Origin: Leptospira sp. 96542
GTDB lineage: Bacteria; Spirochaetota; Leptospiria; Leptospirales; Leptospiraceae
Length of the DNA: 14,691 nucleotides
Assembly (NCBI GenBank): GCA_029310945.1
Contig: JARJFC010000071.1
Span: forward strand, 1-14,691
Direction: 5' to 3'
Positions 6,530 through 13,686 of this stretch are shown here, one piece after another (the stretch's first letter is position 1; each line of letters starts with the position of its first letter). Under the pieces are notes generated by a model that searched no databases, was not told the origin of the DNA, and worked only from the letters and a program-made list of their open reading frames with translations. The position numbers and the translations under genes were made by a program.

Positions 6530-7711
6530 ATGAACCACGCACAGCCTGTACCGTCCCCGAGCATTGCCCTGCTGGAAACACTGATCGCCTTTCCCTCGGT
6601 GTCGCTGAAGCCGAACGTCGCGCTCATCGACACGGTGGCGCAGATCCTGGCGCAGGCCGGAATCGCCTCCATCCGCGTGCCCGATCCGCAGGACCCGAGT
6701 CGCAGCAATCTGTTTGCCTCGGTCGGCCCGGAAGGGGTTCCGGGCGTGCTGCTGTCCGGGCACACCGACGTGGTGCCTGTGGACGGTCAACCGTGGACCT
6801 CACCACCCTTCGAGGCGACGCACAAGGAGGGCCGCATCTACGGGCGCGGCGCGGCCGACATGAAGGGTTTTGTCGCCTGCGCGGTCACCGCCATGGTGGC
6901 CGCCGCGCAGCGACCGCTGACCCGTCCGCTGCAATTGGCGCTGTCCTTTGACGAGGAGATCGGCTGCATGGGCGTGCGTCATTTGCTGCGCCGGCTGGAA
7001 GGCCAGCTGCCCGCGCCTTATCTCTGCATCGTCGGCGAACCGACCTTGATGCGCATCGGCACGGGACACAAGGGCAAGGCGGCCTTCCGTGCCCTCTGCT
7101 GCGGCCAGGCGGGGCACTCGGGCCTGGCACCCCGTTTCGTCAACGCGATCCACATGGCCAGTGACTTCGTCGCGGCGGCACGCGACGTGCAGCGCGAGCT
7201 GGCCGAGACCGGTCCGCGCGAAGCGGGTTACGGCGTGCCTTACAGCACTGTGCATGTGGGCACGGTCCACGGCGGGCGGGCCTTGAACATCGTGCCCAGC
7301 GAGTGCGAGCTGAGCTTCGAGATCCGCAACGTGTCGGATGACCGTCCTGAACTGATTCTGGAACGGATCCTCGCGCGGCTCGCGGCGCGTGTGGCCTCAG
7401 AAGCTCTGTATCCTGACGCGCCGCCGCCGGACATCCAATTGACCAACAGCTACCCCAGTCTGAACACGCCCGAAGATGCGCCCGCCGTCGGCCTGCTGAG
7501 TTCGCTGCTGCCACCCGGCACGCCGCGCACCAAGGTCGATTACGGAACGGAGGGCGGCTTGTTCCGGCAGAGCTGGGCGCAGACCCCCGTCCTGGTCTGT
7601 GGACCGGGCAGTATCGAGGTGGCCCACAAGGCGGACGAGTACGTGGAGCGGTCGCAGATCGAGGCCTGCGACCGCATGCTGCAGGGGCTGGTCGACTTTC
7701 TTTGCCAGTGA
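6530..7711 (+). CDS. M20 family metallo-deacylase, acetylornithine deacetylase (ArgE)-like
   Basis: A 393-residue M20 peptidase/deacetylase that closely follows the ArgE pattern. The two-metal ligands and catalytic residues are all visible: His78 and Asp80 in SGHTDVVP, Asp110 in RGAADMKG, the Glu142-Glu143 pair in DEEIG, Glu170 in VGEPT and His366 in GPGSIEVAHKADEYV. The dimerisation/lid segment with GHSG (195-198) is present. Such enzymes hydrolyse N-acyl amino acids in the cytoplasm. Betaproteobacteria normally make arginine through the ArgJ acetyl cycle and have several ArgE homologues in catabolic loci, so deacylation of an imported N-acyl compound is likelier here than arginine synthesis. 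It follows the LysR gene by 20 bp and converges with the oxidase gene, stops ten bases apart with no evident terminator. Confidence 0.85.
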   Translation: MNHAQPVPSPSIALLETLIAFPSVSLKPNVALIDTVAQILAQAGIASIRVPDPQDPSRSNLFASVGPEGVPGVLLSGHTDVVPVDGQPWTSPPFEATHKEGRIYGRGAADMKGFVACAVTAMVAAAQRPLTRPLQLALSFDEEIGCMGVRHLLRRLEGQLPAPYLCIVGEPTLMRIGTGHKGKAAFRALCCGQAGHSGLAPRFVNAIHMASDFVAAARDVQRELAETGPREAGYGVPYSTVHVGTVHGGRALNIVPSECELSFEIRNVSDDRPELILERILARLAARVASEALYPDAPPPDIQLTNSYPSLNTPEDAPAVGLLSSLLPPGTPRTKVDYGTEGGLFRQSWAQTPVLVCGPGSIEVAHKADEYVERSQIEACDRMLQGLVDFLCQ

Positions 7712-7721
7712 GTCCCTAGCC

Positions 7722-8864
7722 CTATTTCAGCGACAGGATCTCGCGACCCACGTGGTCGATGCGGGTCTTGCCGCAGAAGGCCATGGACAGGTCGAGCTCT
7801 TCCCGCATGATGTTCAGGACGCTGCTCACGCCCCGCTCCCCCATCGCGCCCAGGCCGTAGAGCATGGCGCGGCCGATGTAGGTGCCGCGTGCGCCCAGCG
7901 CGATGGCCTTCAGCACGTCCTGGCCCGAGCGGATGCCGCCATCCATGTGCACTTCCACCAGATGGCCGACTTCCTCGACGACGCGGGGCAGGGTCGAGAT
8001 GGACGAGGAGGCACCGTCCAGCTGGCGCCCGCCGTGGTTGGACACCACGATGGCATCGGCACCGCTGTGCACCGCCAGCCGGGCGTCCTCCGGGTGCTGG
8101 ATGCCCTTGACGATCAGTTTGCCGGTCCAGCGCTGGCGTATCCATTCGATGTCCTGCCACGACAGGCGCGGGTCGAACTGCTCGCGGGTCCACTCCACCA
8201 GGGAGCCGATGTTGTCGACGCCTTTCGCGTGTCCGACGATGTTGCCGAAGTGGTGGTGCCGCGTCCGCAGCATGTTCCAGCACCAGCGGGGTTTGCTCGC
8301 CAGGTTCAGCAGATTGCGCAAGGTCGGCTTGGGCGGGGTGGACAGGCCGTTCTTCTTGTCCTTGTGGCGCTGGCCGAAGACCTGCAGGTCCATGGTCACG
8401 ACCAGCGCCGAGCAATTGGCGTTCTGCGCGCGGTCGATCAGGCTGGCGACGAAGTCCCGGTCGCGCAGCACGTAGAGCTGGAACCAGAAGGGATGCCGGT
8501 CCGTCGCCTCGGCCACCGCCTCGATCGGGCAGATGCTCATGGTCGACAGGGTGAAGGGAATGCCGAATCGCTTGGCGGCTCGCGCCGCCAGGATCTCACC
8601 GTCGGCATGCACCATGCCGGTCAGACCGGTGGGCGCGATGGCGACCGGCATGCTCACTGCCTGGTCGACCATGGTGCTGCCCGTGCTGCGTTCGGTGATG
8701 TCCACCGCCACGCGCTGGCGGAATTCGATGTTCCGGAAATCCGCCTCGTTGGCCCGGTAGCTGTATTCGGTCCAGGACCCGGTGTCGACGTAGTCGTAGA
8801 ACATGCGCGGCACGCGTTGTTTCGCGAGCACGCGCAGGTCCTCGACGCAGGTGATTTCGGCCAT
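7722..8864 (-). CDS. FMN-dependent 2-hydroxyacid oxidase/dehydrogenase (LldD/mandelate dehydrogenase family)
   Basis: A 380-residue TIM-barrel flavoenzyme oxidising an (S)-2-hydroxy acid to the 2-keto acid. Key parts are FYDYVDTGSW (residues 22-31), the APTG FMN loop (77-80), FQLYVLRDR with Tyr131, Lys253 in IVKGI, the active-site SNHGGRQLDG with His277 and Arg280, and the flavin-phosphate segments DGGIRSG (308-314) and YIGRAMLYGL (329-338). There is no long internal insertion of obviously hydrophobic, membrane-binding character, although residues 175-210 are extended and Trp/Arg-rich, so membrane association is uncertain. It is five bases downstream of the FAD monooxygenase gene and cotranscribed with it. 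Lactate, mandelate, glycolate or a longer 2-hydroxy acid could be the substrate; neither the sequence nor the neighbours decide. Confidence 0.88.
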   Translation of the reverse strand: MAEITCVEDLRVLAKQRVPRMFYDYVDTGSWTEYSYRANEADFRNIEFRQRVAVDITERSTGSTMVDQAVSMPVAIAPTGLTGMVHADGEILAARAAKRFGIPFTLSTMSICPIEAVAEATDRHPFWFQLYVLRDRDFVASLIDRAQNANCSALVVTMDLQVFGQRHKDKKNGLSTPPKPTLRNLLNLASKPRWCWNMLRTRHHHFGNIVGHAKGVDNIGSLVEWTREQFDPRLSWQDIEWIRQRWTGKLIVKGIQHPEDARLAVHSGADAIVVSNHGGRQLDGASSSISTLPRVVEEVGHLVEVHMDGGIRSGQDVLKAIALGARGTYIGRAMLYGLGAMGERGVSSVLNIMREELDLSMAFCGKTRIDHVGREILSLK

Positions 8865-8869
8865 GCGGG

Positions 8870-10120
8870 TCAGGCCTTCTCGTAGGTCCGGTACCCTTCC
8901 TGGGTCACGATGTGGTCGGCGATGTACTTCGCGTCATGCCAGACCCCGTAAATGAAGGAGGACGCCCGGTTGACCAGGTTGGGCAAGCCGAGGAAGTAGA
9001 TGCCGCTTTCCGCCGAGATGCCGCGCTTGTGGTGGGGCAGGCCCTTCTCGTCGAAGGCGCCGACCTTGAGCCAGCGGTAGTCGAAGGTGAATCCGGTGGC
9101 CCAGAGGATCGTGGTGACGCCGGCCTGCGCCAGGTTCAGGCTCAGGGTCGGATGGGTGAGGCATTCGGGATCCGGCAACAGTTCCCAGGCTTGCGGCTCG
9201 GGCGGGAAGGGCAAGCCGTTCTTCTCGATGTAGGCGTCGGCCTCGCGCAGCACGTCGAAATAGGCCTGGTCGCCCTCGGCGATGTTCTTCGCCAAGCCCT
9301 CGTCGAACTGGATGACGCCGTCCTTGTAGGACCGGGTCAGCCCGACGAGCTGGATGCCCATGTGCGCCAGGCGACGGAAGTCGACCGTCTTGCCGCCCTC
9401 GTAACCACTGACGGCGAAGGCGACGTGCTGCTTCTTGGGCTTGATCGCGACTTCGTCCCACAGGCCCAACGCGCCTAGCCACCAGCAGTAGTCACGACCG
9501 CGGTAGGAACGTGGCGGGCGGTAATGCTCGCCCACCGACAGGTACACCGTCTTGCCGGCCTTGCGCAGTTCCTCGGCGATCTGCGAGCCCGAGGCACCGG
9601 CCCCGACCACCAGCACGGCGCCTTCGCGCAGCTGCGCCGGATTCTTGTAGGACGACGAATGCAGCTGCTGGATGGCTTCGGTCTCGGGCACGATGTTCGG
9701 ATGGACCGGAACCTGGAAGGGGCCAGTCGCCGCGACCACGTTGATTGCTTCGATGATCCCGTCGGAGGTCGTCACCTTGAAGCCTGGGCGGCCAGCGATC
9801 CTCTCCACCTGCTGGACCTCGACGCCGCAACGCACGGGCGCCTTGAGCATCCTCGCGTACTCCTCGAAGTAGGCCGCCATGCGCTCTTTCGGCGGGAAGG
9901 CTTCGGGTGAGATGCCACTGAACTTCAGTCCGGGGAAGCGATCGTGCCAGGCCGGGCCATTGGCGACCAGGGAGTCCCAGCGCTCCGAGCGCCAGCGTTC
10001 GGCGATCCGATGGCGTTCCAGCACAATGTGCGGCACACCCATGAGCCCAAGATGCTCGCTCATTGCGATGCCTGCCTGACCACCACCCACCACCAGCGTA
10101 TTGATTTTTTCCACGGGCAT
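8870..10120 (-). CDS. Flavin-containing monooxygenase-like NAD(P)/FAD oxidoreductase
   Basis: A 416-residue protein with two Rossmann dinucleotide motifs: VVGGGQAG at 10-17 for FAD and VVGAGASG at 171-178 for NAD(P)H. Between them are ERWRSERWDSL (41-51), typical of the CzcO/YUCCA-like FMO branch, and an LHSSSYKN segment (153-160). The ILWATGFTFDYRW segment near 338-350 is the family's ATG motif. Such enzymes insert one oxygen atom into N, S or carbonyl groups using NADPH and O2. AGGA seven bases before the ATG gives a strong start. The gene leads the two-gene minus-strand operon with the 2-hydroxyacid oxidase and is divergent from the importer ATPase across 267 bp. Substrate unknown; oxidation of a nitrogen group or Baeyer-Villiger-type chemistry are both possible. 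Confidence 0.87.
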   Translation of the reverse strand: MPVEKINTLVVGGGQAGIAMSEHLGLMGVPHIVLERHRIAERWRSERWDSLVANGPAWHDRFPGLKFSGISPEAFPPKERMAAYFEEYARMLKAPVRCGVEVQQVERIAGRPGFKVTTSDGIIEAINVVAATGPFQVPVHPNIVPETEAIQQLHSSSYKNPAQLREGAVLVVGAGASGSQIAEELRKAGKTVYLSVGEHYRPPRSYRGRDYCWWLGALGLWDEVAIKPKKQHVAFAVSGYEGGKTVDFRRLAHMGIQLVGLTRSYKDGVIQFDEGLAKNIAEGDQAYFDVLREADAYIEKNGLPFPPEPQAWELLPDPECLTHPTLSLNLAQAGVTTILWATGFTFDYRWLKVGAFDEKGLPHHKRGISAESGIYFLGLPNLVNRASSFIYGVWHDAKYIADHIVTQEGYRTYEKA

Positions 10121-10387
10121 TTGAATTTCCTAAAGACCATCGTCCCGGATGCGTGTTGTTCAGAAAGCCTGGTCGCATCCATCGTCGATGCGGCGAGTCT
10201 GAAGAAGCCGGCGTCGTTTGAGAATCACGTTTTTCGGACGCGTGGCTTCGGAAAAAGCAAAGCGCCGCCGACGCCGACCGTGTGGAGTGACATGCGCCTC
10301 GGTACCCGCGGGCGTTTCGTTTTTTCCGAAGAGCCGCATCAAATTCGACAAACGCGAGAAGGCGGTCGATTGACTTATCGTTCAGGC
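10121..10387. promoter_or_regulatory. Divergent regulatory region rich in inverted repeats
   Basis: This 267-bp gap must contain promoters for the FAD/FMN enzyme operon (minus) and the ATPase-led operon (plus). It holds an 11-bp perfect inverted repeat, CTTCGGAAAAA at 10246-10256 and TTTTTCCGAAG at 10321-10331. A further TTTTTC arm at 10230-10235 can pair with GAAAAA at 10251-10256. A 6-bp palindrome CGCATC-N7-GATGCG lies at 10174-10192. I cannot name a convincing -35/-10 pair on either strand. The repeats are visible in the sequence; their role as operators or competing hairpins is inferred. Confidence 0.45.
10128..10131 (-). promoter_or_regulatory. Shine-Dalgarno site of the FAD monooxygenase gene
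   Basis: AGGA on the minus strand is seven bases before ATG 10120, a near-ideal placement that fixes the start. Confidence 0.65.
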
Positions 10388-11536
10388 ATGAACGCAGTCC
10401 ATGCCCCGTCCGCCACAGCGTCCCGCAGCGCCATTCCTCAGAGCGACATCGCCGTCAGCCTGGAAGGGGTGGTCAAGCAATACAACGAGCAGACCGTGCT
10501 GCAGGAGCTCTCGCTGAAGATCCGCCGCGGCGAGTTCCTGACCCTGCTGGGGCCTTCAGGCTGTGGCAAGACGACCCTGCTCAACCTGATTGCCGGTTTC
10601 GCCGAGGCCGACAACGGCGAGATCTTCATCGATGGCTTACCCGTGACCAGCGAGCCGCCGCACAAGCGTCAGATCGGCGTCGTGTTCCAGAACTACGCGC
10701 TGTTCCCGCACATGAATGTGGAACGCAACATCGGGTATGGCCTGCGCATGCGCGGCCTGCCGTCGGACGAAATTTCCCGGCGCGTGCGGGAGGCCATGGC
10801 CCTGGTCAAGCTGGAGGGGCTCGGGCACCGCAAGCCCCGCGAACTCTCCGGCGGTCAACAACAGCGTGTCGCCCTGGCGCGCGCCCTGGTCATCCAGCCC
10901 AAGGTGCTTTTGCTGGACGAACCCTTCTCGGCTCTGGACAAGAGCCTGCGCGGCAGCATGCAGGTGGAGATCCGTGAAATCCAGCGCCGCCTGGGCCTGA
11001 CCACCGTCTTCGTGACGCATGACCAGGGGGAGGCCCTGGCCATGTCGGACCGCATCGCGGTGATGAGCGCGGGCGCCATCCGCCAGATCGCGCAACCCGC
11101 AGAGCTGTACCGCAACCCGCAGGACCCGTTTGTCGCCTCCTTCCTGGGTGACGTGAACATCCTGCCTGCCTACTACCATGGCCAGACGGCGCACGAGGTC
11201 CAGTTGCGCCTGGGTTCCGGCCTGCTCAGCCTGCCCAGCGCGCGGCTGGTGGACGCATCCCATGAGGGCGAACGACTGGATGTGTATGTGCGTCCGGAGC
11301 ACCTCCACCTCGAGACCCTGGGCGCCAGCTCGGTGCTCAGCGGTACCGTGATCCACCATGTCTTCCAGGGCGATCACATCAACACCTTCGTCGATGTCGA
11401 TCTGCCCATGACGGCCCGCCAGGTCGTCACGGTGCGCAGTGCCGGCCTGAACGCGATGCGGCAGTGGCCCATCGGCGCGGTCGTGGGACTGACCTTGCCC
11501 GACGACGGCGTGAGTGTGTTCAGCCCCCGGAAATGA
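10388..11536 (+). CDS. ABC transporter ATP-binding protein, PotA-like, probable partner of the distant permeases
   Basis: A 382-residue importer ATPase. It has the Walker A GPSGCGKT (residues 55-62), Q-loop Gln101 in VVFQNYALFPH, signature LSGGQQQR (153-160), Walker B LLLDEP with D-loop SALD (174-184) and switch His211, followed by a C-terminal TOBE-like regulatory domain (about 280-380) as in PotA/CysA/UgpC proteins. It has no permease neighbour, whereas the permease operon at 1256-4058 has no ATPase, so the two probably form one transporter. ATG 10388 is used, but it lacks a good ribosome site; an in-frame TTG at 10370 has GAGAAGG seven bases before it and would add six residues. Its stop overlaps the next ATG in ATGA. 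It heads a five-gene operon. Confidence 0.9.
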   Translation: MNAVHAPSATASRSAIPQSDIAVSLEGVVKQYNEQTVLQELSLKIRRGEFLTLLGPSGCGKTTLLNLIAGFAEADNGEIFIDGLPVTSEPPHKRQIGVVFQNYALFPHMNVERNIGYGLRMRGLPSDEISRRVREAMALVKLEGLGHRKPRELSGGQQQRVALARALVIQPKVLLLDEPFSALDKSLRGSMQVEIREIQRRLGLTTVFVTHDQGEALAMSDRIAVMSAGAIRQIAQPAELYRNPQDPFVASFLGDVNILPAYYHGQTAHEVQLRLGSGLLSLPSARLVDASHEGERLDVYVRPEHLHLETLGASSVLSGTVIHHVFQGDHINTFVDVDLPMTARQVVTVRSAGLNAMRQWPIGAVVGLTLPDDGVSVFSPRK

Positions 11537-12564
11537 GAACGGACAACCTCACCATGGCCGAAGACCAGGGCATCCTTGCAGCCACCATGCACGCCATCGT
11601 CGCCCGGGAGCCGGGTGATGCCAGCGTGTTGGTGCTCGCCGAACGTCCGATCCCCGTGCCCGGTGCTGGCGAAGTGCTGCTGCGCGTGCGCGCCGCGGGC
11701 GTCAACCGGCCGGATATCATGCAACGCCAGGGCATTGCCAAGCCGCCTCCTGGTGTCACCGACGTTCTGGGCCTGGAGGTGTGTGGCGATGTGGTCGCCT
11801 GCGGGCCCGGCGTGGCCCCGGCGCTGATGGGGCAACGGCTCATGAGCCTGGTGCCCGGTGGCGCTTATGCGCCCTGGTGCCTTGCCTCGGTAGACCATTC
11901 CTTTCCGGCGCCGACGAATCTCTCGGACGCCGAAGCGGCGGCCTTGCCGGAAGGGCTCTTCACGGTCTGGCACAACCTGTTTGAACTGGGTCGCCTGTCC
12001 ATGGGCGAAACCGTGCTGATCCACGGTGCGGCTGGAGGCATCGGTACCTTGGCGACGCAGATGGCGCACGCGGCGGGCTGCACCGTCATCGTCACCGACA
12101 GGGACGAGACTCGCTTCCCAGGGCTGAAGGCGCTGGGCGCCGACCTGGCGATCTGCTGGCCGACTACGGATTTCACCCAGGCCTGCCTGGACTACACCGG
12201 GGGCCGCGGGGTCGACGTGGTGCTGGACATCGTGGGCGGCGACTATGTGCGACGCAATCTGCAAGCCATGGCTTTCGGGGGCCGGCACGTCAGCCTGTCC
12301 TTCATGCAGGGGTCGGTGGTGAACGTTGATTTGCTGACCTTGATGCAGAAACAGCTGAGCCTGCACTCTTCCACGATGAGACCCCAGAGTCACCACGACA
12401 AGGCCCAGATGGCCATGCGCATAACACGGCATGTCTTGCCCTTGCTGCGCAACGGTCGCATCGCTCCCCGCCTGCACAACAGCTTCGCGCTGGCCGAGGC
12501 CGCTGCTGCGCACAGGGCCTTGGAGAGCGGCCAAGTCTTCGGCAAGCTCATCTTGCTCCCTTGA
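11533..12564 (+). CDS. NAD(P)H quinone oxidoreductase, PIG3-like zinc-free medium-chain dehydrogenase
   Basis: A 343-residue MDR-superfamily protein. The segment AAGVNRPDIMQRQG followed by PPPGVTDVLGLEVCGDV (about residues 55-86) is characteristic of the PIG3-type quinone oxidoreductases, and IHGAAGGIG (about 163-171) is the NADPH-binding glycine motif. The zinc-binding cysteines of alcohol dehydrogenases are absent. These enzymes reduce quinones or other activated double bonds with NADPH. The ATG at 11533 overlaps the ATPase stop by four bases, implying translational coupling; later starts at 11554 or 11587 are also possible and family homology begins near the latter. It ends two bases before the glutathione transferase gene. 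In this locus it could reduce an enone or handle quinone-like intermediates. Confidence 0.87.
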   Translation: MRTDNLTMAEDQGILAATMHAIVAREPGDASVLVLAERPIPVPGAGEVLLRVRAAGVNRPDIMQRQGIAKPPPGVTDVLGLEVCGDVVACGPGVAPALMGQRLMSLVPGGAYAPWCLASVDHSFPAPTNLSDAEAAALPEGLFTVWHNLFELGRLSMGETVLIHGAAGGIGTLATQMAHAAGCTVIVTDRDETRFPGLKALGADLAICWPTTDFTQACLDYTGGRGVDVVLDIVGGDYVRRNLQAMAFGGRHVSLSFMQGSVVNVDLLTLMQKQLSLHSSTMRPQSHHDKAQMAMRITRHVLPLLRNGRIAPRLHNSFALAEAAAAHRALESGQVFGKLILLP

Positions 12565-12566
12565 AC

Positions 12567-13184
12567 ATGAAACTTCTGTACGCCACCACCTCGCCCTTCG
12601 TGCGCAAGGTCATGGTCTGCGCGCACCTGACGGGGCAGGCCGACCAGATCGAACTGCTCGACAGTGCGGCCCATCCGATCCGACGTGATCCACGCATCGC
12701 CGCGCACAACCCCTTGGCCAAGGTGCCCACCCTGATCCTGGACGATGGGCAGTCCCTCTACGACAGCCGGGTGATCTGCGAGTACCTGGCCAGCCGGGCC
12801 GGCGCGCGCCAGCTCTTTCCGGCATCAGGCGCCGAGCGGTGGACGGCGCTGACCCGCCAGGCCCTGGGCGACGGCTTGCTCGATGCCGCGCTGTTGGCGC
12901 GCTACGAGCTGACCGCCCGTCCCGCGGAGGTGCAGTGGCCCGCCTGGCGCGAAGCGCTGCTGACCAAGGTGAACGCCTGCCTGGTGGCGATAGAAGCCAT
13001 CGCGCCGGAGCTGTCCGTTGATCAGGCCACCATCGGTGAGATCACGATCGGCTGTGGCCTGGGGTATCTGGATTTCCGTTTTCCCGAGCTGGACTGGCGC
13101 AGCCTCTGTCCCCAGGCCGCGCGCTGGAACGAGGTGTTCCAGTGGCTGCCCGCGATGCAGGCCACGCGCCCGTACGAAGCCTGA
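12567..13184 (+). CDS. Glutathione S-transferase family protein
   Basis: A 205-residue cytosolic GST. The N-terminal thioredoxin-like domain (residues 1-78) begins MKLLYATTSPFVRKV, with Ser9 as the likely glutathione-activating residue, and has the cis-proline in KVPTL (52-56) and the glutathione-contact pair Asp66-Ser67 in LYDSRVICEYL. The C-terminal helical domain follows, with an ITIGCGLGYLDFRFP capping region near 157-172. Such proteins are often called Bordetella/Burkholderia YibF-like GSTs. ATG 12567 lies two bases after the quinone oxidoreductase stop; the TTG at 12561 is possible but unlikely. In a catabolic operon it may act as a glutathione-dependent isomerase, a reductive cleavage enzyme or a detoxifier; the sequence does not say which. 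Confidence 0.88.
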   Translation: MKLLYATTSPFVRKVMVCAHLTGQADQIELLDSAAHPIRRDPRIAAHNPLAKVPTLILDDGQSLYDSRVICEYLASRAGARQLFPASGAERWTALTRQALGDGLLDAALLARYELTARPAEVQWPAWREALLTKVNACLVAIEAIAPELSVDQATIGEITIGCGLGYLDFRFPELDWRSLCPQAARWNEVFQWLPAMQATRPYEA

Positions 13185-13216
13185 GACCTTCAACCTCCGC
13201 CCTGAGCGACGCCACC

Positions 13217-13681
13217 ATGAGCCCCATCACGATCTGGTTCCTGAACGGACCCAACGCCAACCTCTACGGGCTGGATGCCAACAAGAACTATGGCACCGAC
13301 AGCTTCCCCGTGCTGCAGTCGCGCTGCGAGGCCCAGGCGGCCGCGCTGAATGTCAGCCTGCGTTTCCTGCAGTCCAACTACGAGGGCCAGTTGATCGACT
13401 GGATCCAGGAGGCGCGCGGTGTCGCGGATGGCATCATCATCAACGCGGCCGGCCTGACCTACAGTTCCATCCCCATCCTGGATGCGCTGATGTCCTTTCC
13501 CGGCAAGATCATCGAGGCCCACATGAGCAATATCTGGAAGCGTGAACCCTTCCGCCACCACTCCTACATCTCCAAAGTGGCCGATGGCGTGATCGCCGGA
13601 CTCGGCGGTGACGGTTACGAACTCGCCATCGACGCGGTCTCGCGCCTGGTGCGCAAAAGCAGGCCAGGGGCGGGGGCTTGA
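13217..13681 (+). CDS. Type II 3-dehydroquinate dehydratase-like protein with altered active site
   Basis: A 154-residue protein with the flavodoxin-like AroQ fold: LNGPNANLYG (residues 9-18), NYG with the catalytic Tyr25, QSNYEGQLIDWI (52-63), IIINAAG (73-79), EAHMSN with His102, and FRHHSY with Arg113. Length matches AroQ. However, the loop that in AroQ reads G-T-R-x-P-x-x-Y-G and supplies an essential arginine is GLDANKNYG here, with no arginine. The usual N-P-(A/G)-x-x-T-H-T-S is NAAGLTYSS, so Pro and His are replaced, and QSNHEG is QSNYEG. It therefore may catalyse a different dehydration or isomerisation in this pathway, and I withhold the symbol aroQ. It follows the GST gene by 32 bp and its stop overlaps the next gene's possible TTG start. 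Confidence 0.8.
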   Translation: MSPITIWFLNGPNANLYGLDANKNYGTDSFPVLQSRCEAQAAALNVSLRFLQSNYEGQLIDWIQEARGVADGIIINAAGLTYSSIPILDALMSFPGKIIEAHMSNIWKREPFRHHSYISKVADGVIAGLGGDGYELAIDAVSRLVRKSRPGAGA

Positions 13682-13686
13682 ACACG

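Noticed and set aside
7599..8885. A 428-codon plus-strand open frame across the deacylase-oxidase junction
   Set aside because: It overlaps the deacylase in another frame and is antisense to the FMN oxidase, whose active-site motifs are intact.
10345..10373. TCGACA followed 17 bases later by GATTGA as promoter for the ATPase operon
   Set aside because: The -35 is good but the -10 matches the consensus at only two of six positions.
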